From: Verrucomicrobiota bacterium | Lineage (GTDB): Bacteria; Verrucomicrobiota; Verrucomicrobiia; Chthoniobacterales; UBA10450 | Direction of reading: 5' to 3' | Assembly: GCA_003219225.1 (NCBI GenBank) | Contig: QHPZ01000252.1 | Coordinates: 1 to 7,806 of the forward strand | DNA: 7,806 nucleotides | In this document: positions 5,741-7,806 of the stretch, piece after piece | Layout: each line of letters opens with the position of its first letter | How positions within the stretch are numbered: the stretch's first letter is position 1 | Made by a program: the position numbers and the translations under genes | Notes under the pieces: generated by a model | The model's input: only the letters and a program-made list of their open reading frames with translations | What the model was told of the DNA's origin: nothing | Database searches by the model: none

Positions 5741-7065
5741 TTTGGAAGAGCCTGGACGAGAACGCGAAACTGGTCGCCGCGATCGGCGTAGCTTTTGAAC
5801 ATGTCGAAAGAAGATGTGCCTGGGGAAAAGAGGACCACGTCACCCGGCCTGGCGCGGTCGTGGGCCCGCTCGACTGCATCGGCCAGCGAGCGGGCGACTT
5901 CCGCTTCAACCGCTCCGCTCCAGTCGCGCGCGATTCGTTCGGCCATTTCGCCGATCAAGATTGTCGATCTAACCTTTTCTTGCACGAGCGGGCGCAGCGG
6001 TTCGAAGGTGAATCCCTTGTCTTTGCCGCCGGCGATCAAGACGACCGGTTTGGTTTGTGCGAGCAATGCCTTCTCGACCGCATCGAGGTTCGTGGCCTTC
6101 GAGTCGTTGATGTAATCGACACCGCCGATTTCCCTGACCAATTCGCAGCGGTGCGGTCGCGGTTCGTAGGCGCGAAGCGGCGGCGCCATTTGCTCGAACG
6201 AAAGTCTGCGGACCATGCCGGCGGCGAGCGTCGCCATCAGGTTCTCGACGTTGTGCGAGCCGCGCAGCTTTGTCTCGGAAGGACGTAACACTGTTTTGCC
6301 GTCGTAAACGATCGCGCCTTCGCTTAACCGGAAATCGGCGCGATGGGTGTAGGCGCTGAACGTGATTTGTCGCGGCCTGATCGCGGCAAAATTGTCGAGG
6401 GCGTTGACGATCGCGACGTCGTCCTTGGTTTGATTTTCGAACGCGCGCAGCTTGGCCGCGCGATATTCGCCGACGGAGCGGTAACGATCGAGATGATCCG
6501 GGGCGAAGTTCAACCAGATGGCAATCGACGGATGAAAAGTTCGGATTGTTTCCAACTGAAACGAGCTCACTTCAACGGTCAGCACGTCGTAAATTTCGCG
6601 CTCGCGCGCGACTTCCGAGAGCGGTTTGCCGATGTTCCCGCACGCGATCGTGCGCTGGCCGCAGGCGTTCAACATCTGCGCGAGCAACTCGGTGGTCGTG
6701 GTTTTGCCGTTCGTGCCGGTAACGGCAATCACCGGAACGTCGATTGCGCGCCAGCCGAGCTCGAGCTCGCCGATGATGTCGATCTTGCGCGACAAAAAAT
6801 CGCTCGCCAGTTGCGTCGTCGGATCGATCCCCGGACTTAGCACGGCAAATTGATAACTGGCCGGTGCGAGCTTCGTCGCTTCCGCTCCGCAGACGACGCG
6901 AATGCCCTGGGTGCGCAGGTTCTCAATGCTCGACTTGAGCAAATTTTTCTCTTCGGCGTCGTCGAGCACGGTGACGTGGGCGCCTTCCTCTTTCAGAAGA
7001 AGCGCCGCGGCCGTTCCGCTCAAACCGGCCCCGAGGACTGCGACGTTTTGGTTTTCGTAGCTCAA
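5737..7065 (-). CDS. murD: UDP-N-acetylmuramoyl-L-alanine--D-glutamate ligase (MurD)
   Basis: Cytoplasmic ATP-dependent Mur ligase that adds D-Glu to UDP-MurNAc-L-Ala, the step directly after MurC. The product has 442 residues, a normal length. Motifs in order: GAGLSG (12-17) in the UDP-binding N-terminal domain; the P-loop TGTNGKTTT (116-124); GNIG (143-146); EVSSFQLE (165-172); NFAPDHLDRY (186-195); Lys205 in YRAAKLRAFEN, matching the carbamylated lysine of E. coli MurD; HN (271-272); NDSKATN (320-326); GGKDKG (346-351); and SPGTSSFDMFKSYADRG (414-430) in the C-terminal domain. The last motif reads PGTSSFD where many MurD proteins have PACAS or similar. The start is TTG at 7065: no ATG or GTG fits the N-terminus, and GAGG lies 9 nt upstream. 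The gap from the mraY stop is 6 nt. The stop TGA is part of an ATGA with a mini-ORF. Confidence 0.96.
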   Translation of the reverse strand: MSYENQNVAVLGAGLSGTAAALLLKEEGAHVTVLDDAEEKNLLKSSIENLRTQGIRVVCGAEATKLAPASYQFAVLSPGIDPTTQLASDFLSRKIDIIGELELGWRAIDVPVIAVTGTNGKTTTTELLAQMLNACGQRTIACGNIGKPLSEVAREREIYDVLTVEVSSFQLETIRTFHPSIAIWLNFAPDHLDRYRSVGEYRAAKLRAFENQTKDDVAIVNALDNFAAIRPRQITFSAYTHRADFRLSEGAIVYDGKTVLRPSETKLRGSHNVENLMATLAAGMVRRLSFEQMAPPLRAYEPRPHRCELVREIGGVDYINDSKATNLDAVEKALLAQTKPVVLIAGGKDKGFTFEPLRPLVQEKVRSTILIGEMAERIARDWSGAVEAEVARSLADAVERAHDRARPGDVVLFSPGTSSFDMFKSYADRGDQFRVLVQALPK

Positions 7066-7071
7066 ATTTGC

Positions 7072-7806
7072 TTACCTCAATTTCAACGTGGCCAAGCCGA
7101 GCAGCGCGCAAATCCCGGATAGAATCCAAAAGCGAACGATCACCGTATTTTCCTTCCAGCCCATCAATTCGAAATGATGATGGATCGGCGACATCGCAAA
7201 GATGCGGCGACCGGTCAGTTTAAAGCTTAGCACCTGCAGAATGACGGAAACGGCTTCGAGGACGAACACGCCGCCGACGACGACGAGCAGCAATTCCTGT
7301 TTGCAGCAGATCGCGACGACGCCCACCAAACCGCCGATGGCAAGCGAACCAGTGTCGCCCATGAAGATCTGCGCCGGATGACAGTTGAACCAGAGAAAAC
7401 CGAAGCCGGCACCGATCAGCGCCGCGCAAACGACCGTCAGCTCGGCAGTAAATGGATAAAATGGGACCTGCAAATATTCGGCGACGCGAAAATTTCCCGC
7501 GATGTAAGAAAGACAAGCGTAGGCGAGCGCCACGGTCACGGTGCAACCGGTGGCGAGACCGTCGAGGCCGTCGGTCAGATTAACGGCATTGGACGCGCCG
7601 ACGATGACGAGCGCAAAAAAGATGAAGGTGAACCAGCTCATGTTGTCGATCACGGCCGACTTGACGAACGGCACATAAAGCGAGCGCGCCTGCACTTCGA
7701 GCAGCGGGCTGCTGAGAAAGACGCACGTCACGATGACGGCGAGAATAATCTGGAAGAGCAACTTGTAGCGGCCGCTGACCCCGGCCGATTTTTTCTTCGT
7801 GACCTT
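7072..7806 (-). CDS. mraY: Phospho-N-acetylmuramoyl-pentapeptide-transferase MraY, C-terminal part (cut by window edge)
   Basis: Polytopic inner-membrane enzyme that transfers phospho-MurNAc-pentapeptide from UDP to undecaprenyl phosphate, making lipid I. The visible 244 residues correspond to roughly the last two thirds of a protein that is usually about 360 residues; the N-terminus lies past 7806. The frame is open to the edge and begins with the KVTKKKSAGVSGRYKLL stretch, typical of a MraY cytoplasmic loop. Diagnostic motifs in the fragment: NAVNLTDGLDGLA (73-85), FLWFNCHPAQIFMGDTGSLAIGG (137-159; key residues N141, P144, D151, G153), and SPIHHHFELMGWKE (206-219) with the HHH triplet seen in the active site of this family. 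About six membrane segments are visible. A TTG inside the frame at 7761 is not the true start. The stop lies 6 nt before the murD TTG. Confidence 0.96.
   Translation of the reverse strand, partial: KVTKKKSAGVSGRYKLLFQIILAVIVTCVFLSSPLLEVQARSLYVPFVKSAVIDNMSWFTFIFFALVIVGASNAVNLTDGLDGLATGCTVTVALAYACLSYIAGNFRVAEYLQVPFYPFTAELTVVCAALIGAGFGFLWFNCHPAQIFMGDTGSLAIGGLVGVVAICCKQELLLVVVGGVFVLEAVSVILQVLSFKLTGRRIFAMSPIHHHFELMGWKENTVIVRFWILSGICALLGLATLKLR
7075..7078 (-). promoter_or_regulatory. Shine-Dalgarno GAGG that supports the TTG start of murD
   Basis: On the minus strand GAGG occupies the last codons of mraY, just before its TAA stop, and lies 9 nt before the TTG at 7065. With no ATG or GTG nearby in frame, this site decides the TTG start of murD and implies that its translation is tied to the end of mraY. 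Confidence 0.55.

Noticed and set aside
1..7806. A novel defence system, mobile island or phage segment
   Set aside because: All coding sequence is accounted for by known peptidoglycan and division genes in a conserved order, with uniform composition and no integrase, transposase or flanking repeats.

Overview
The window is a tightly packed stretch of a division and cell wall (dcw) cluster. Every gene is on the minus strand, so transcription runs from high to low coordinates. The order in that direction is mraY (5' part cut off by the window edge), murD, a single-pass membrane LysM protein, ftsW, murG, a murC-murB fusion, and ddl (3' part cut off). No tRNA, rRNA, mobile element, phage gene or CRISPR array is visible. 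The DNA is GC-rich, with GCG/CGC-heavy codons. I see no convincing promoter or Rho-independent terminator, so this looks like the interior of one long operon.

Taxon (inference): the LysM gene between murD and ftsW, together with a MurC-MurB fusion followed by ddl, points to the Planctomycetes-Verrucomicrobia-Chlamydiae (PVC) group. The best fit is a Verrucomicrobium, perhaps a soil or freshwater member of the Chthoniobacter/Udaeobacter type. Chlamydiae have the same order murD, LysM (nlpD-like), ftsW, murG, murC, with ddl fused to murC. This placement rests on gene order and remembered family features, not on a search.

Region by region: 7806-7072 is the C-terminal two thirds of MraY. After 6 nt, murD runs 7065-5737 from a TTG start. 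The murD-LysM junction (about 5740-5552) is the only loosely packed part. It holds two short hairpins, a 21-codon mini-ORF that overlaps both neighbours by 4 nt, and an ambiguous LysM start. The LysM gene ends at 5160. After 31 nt, ftsW runs 5128-3989. ftsW and murG overlap by 4 nt (ATGA), and murG and murC-murB overlap by 17 nt. Between murC-murB and ddl lies a perfect 19-bp inverted repeat with a 3-nt loop (537-577). ddl runs from 508 off the left edge.

How the genes work together: MurB and MurC (one polypeptide here) make UDP-MurNAc and add L-Ala. MurD adds D-Glu, and Ddl supplies D-Ala-D-Ala for MurF, which lies outside the window. MraY moves the pentapeptide precursor to undecaprenyl phosphate (lipid I), and MurG adds GlcNAc (lipid II). 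FtsW polymerises lipid II at the septum. The LysM protein probably binds the resulting glycan from the periplasmic side. The pathway itself is ordinary. The points worth a second look are the fusion, the position of the LysM gene, the murD-LysM junction, the long hairpin before ddl, and a Cys in place of the usual catalytic Ser in the MurB domain.
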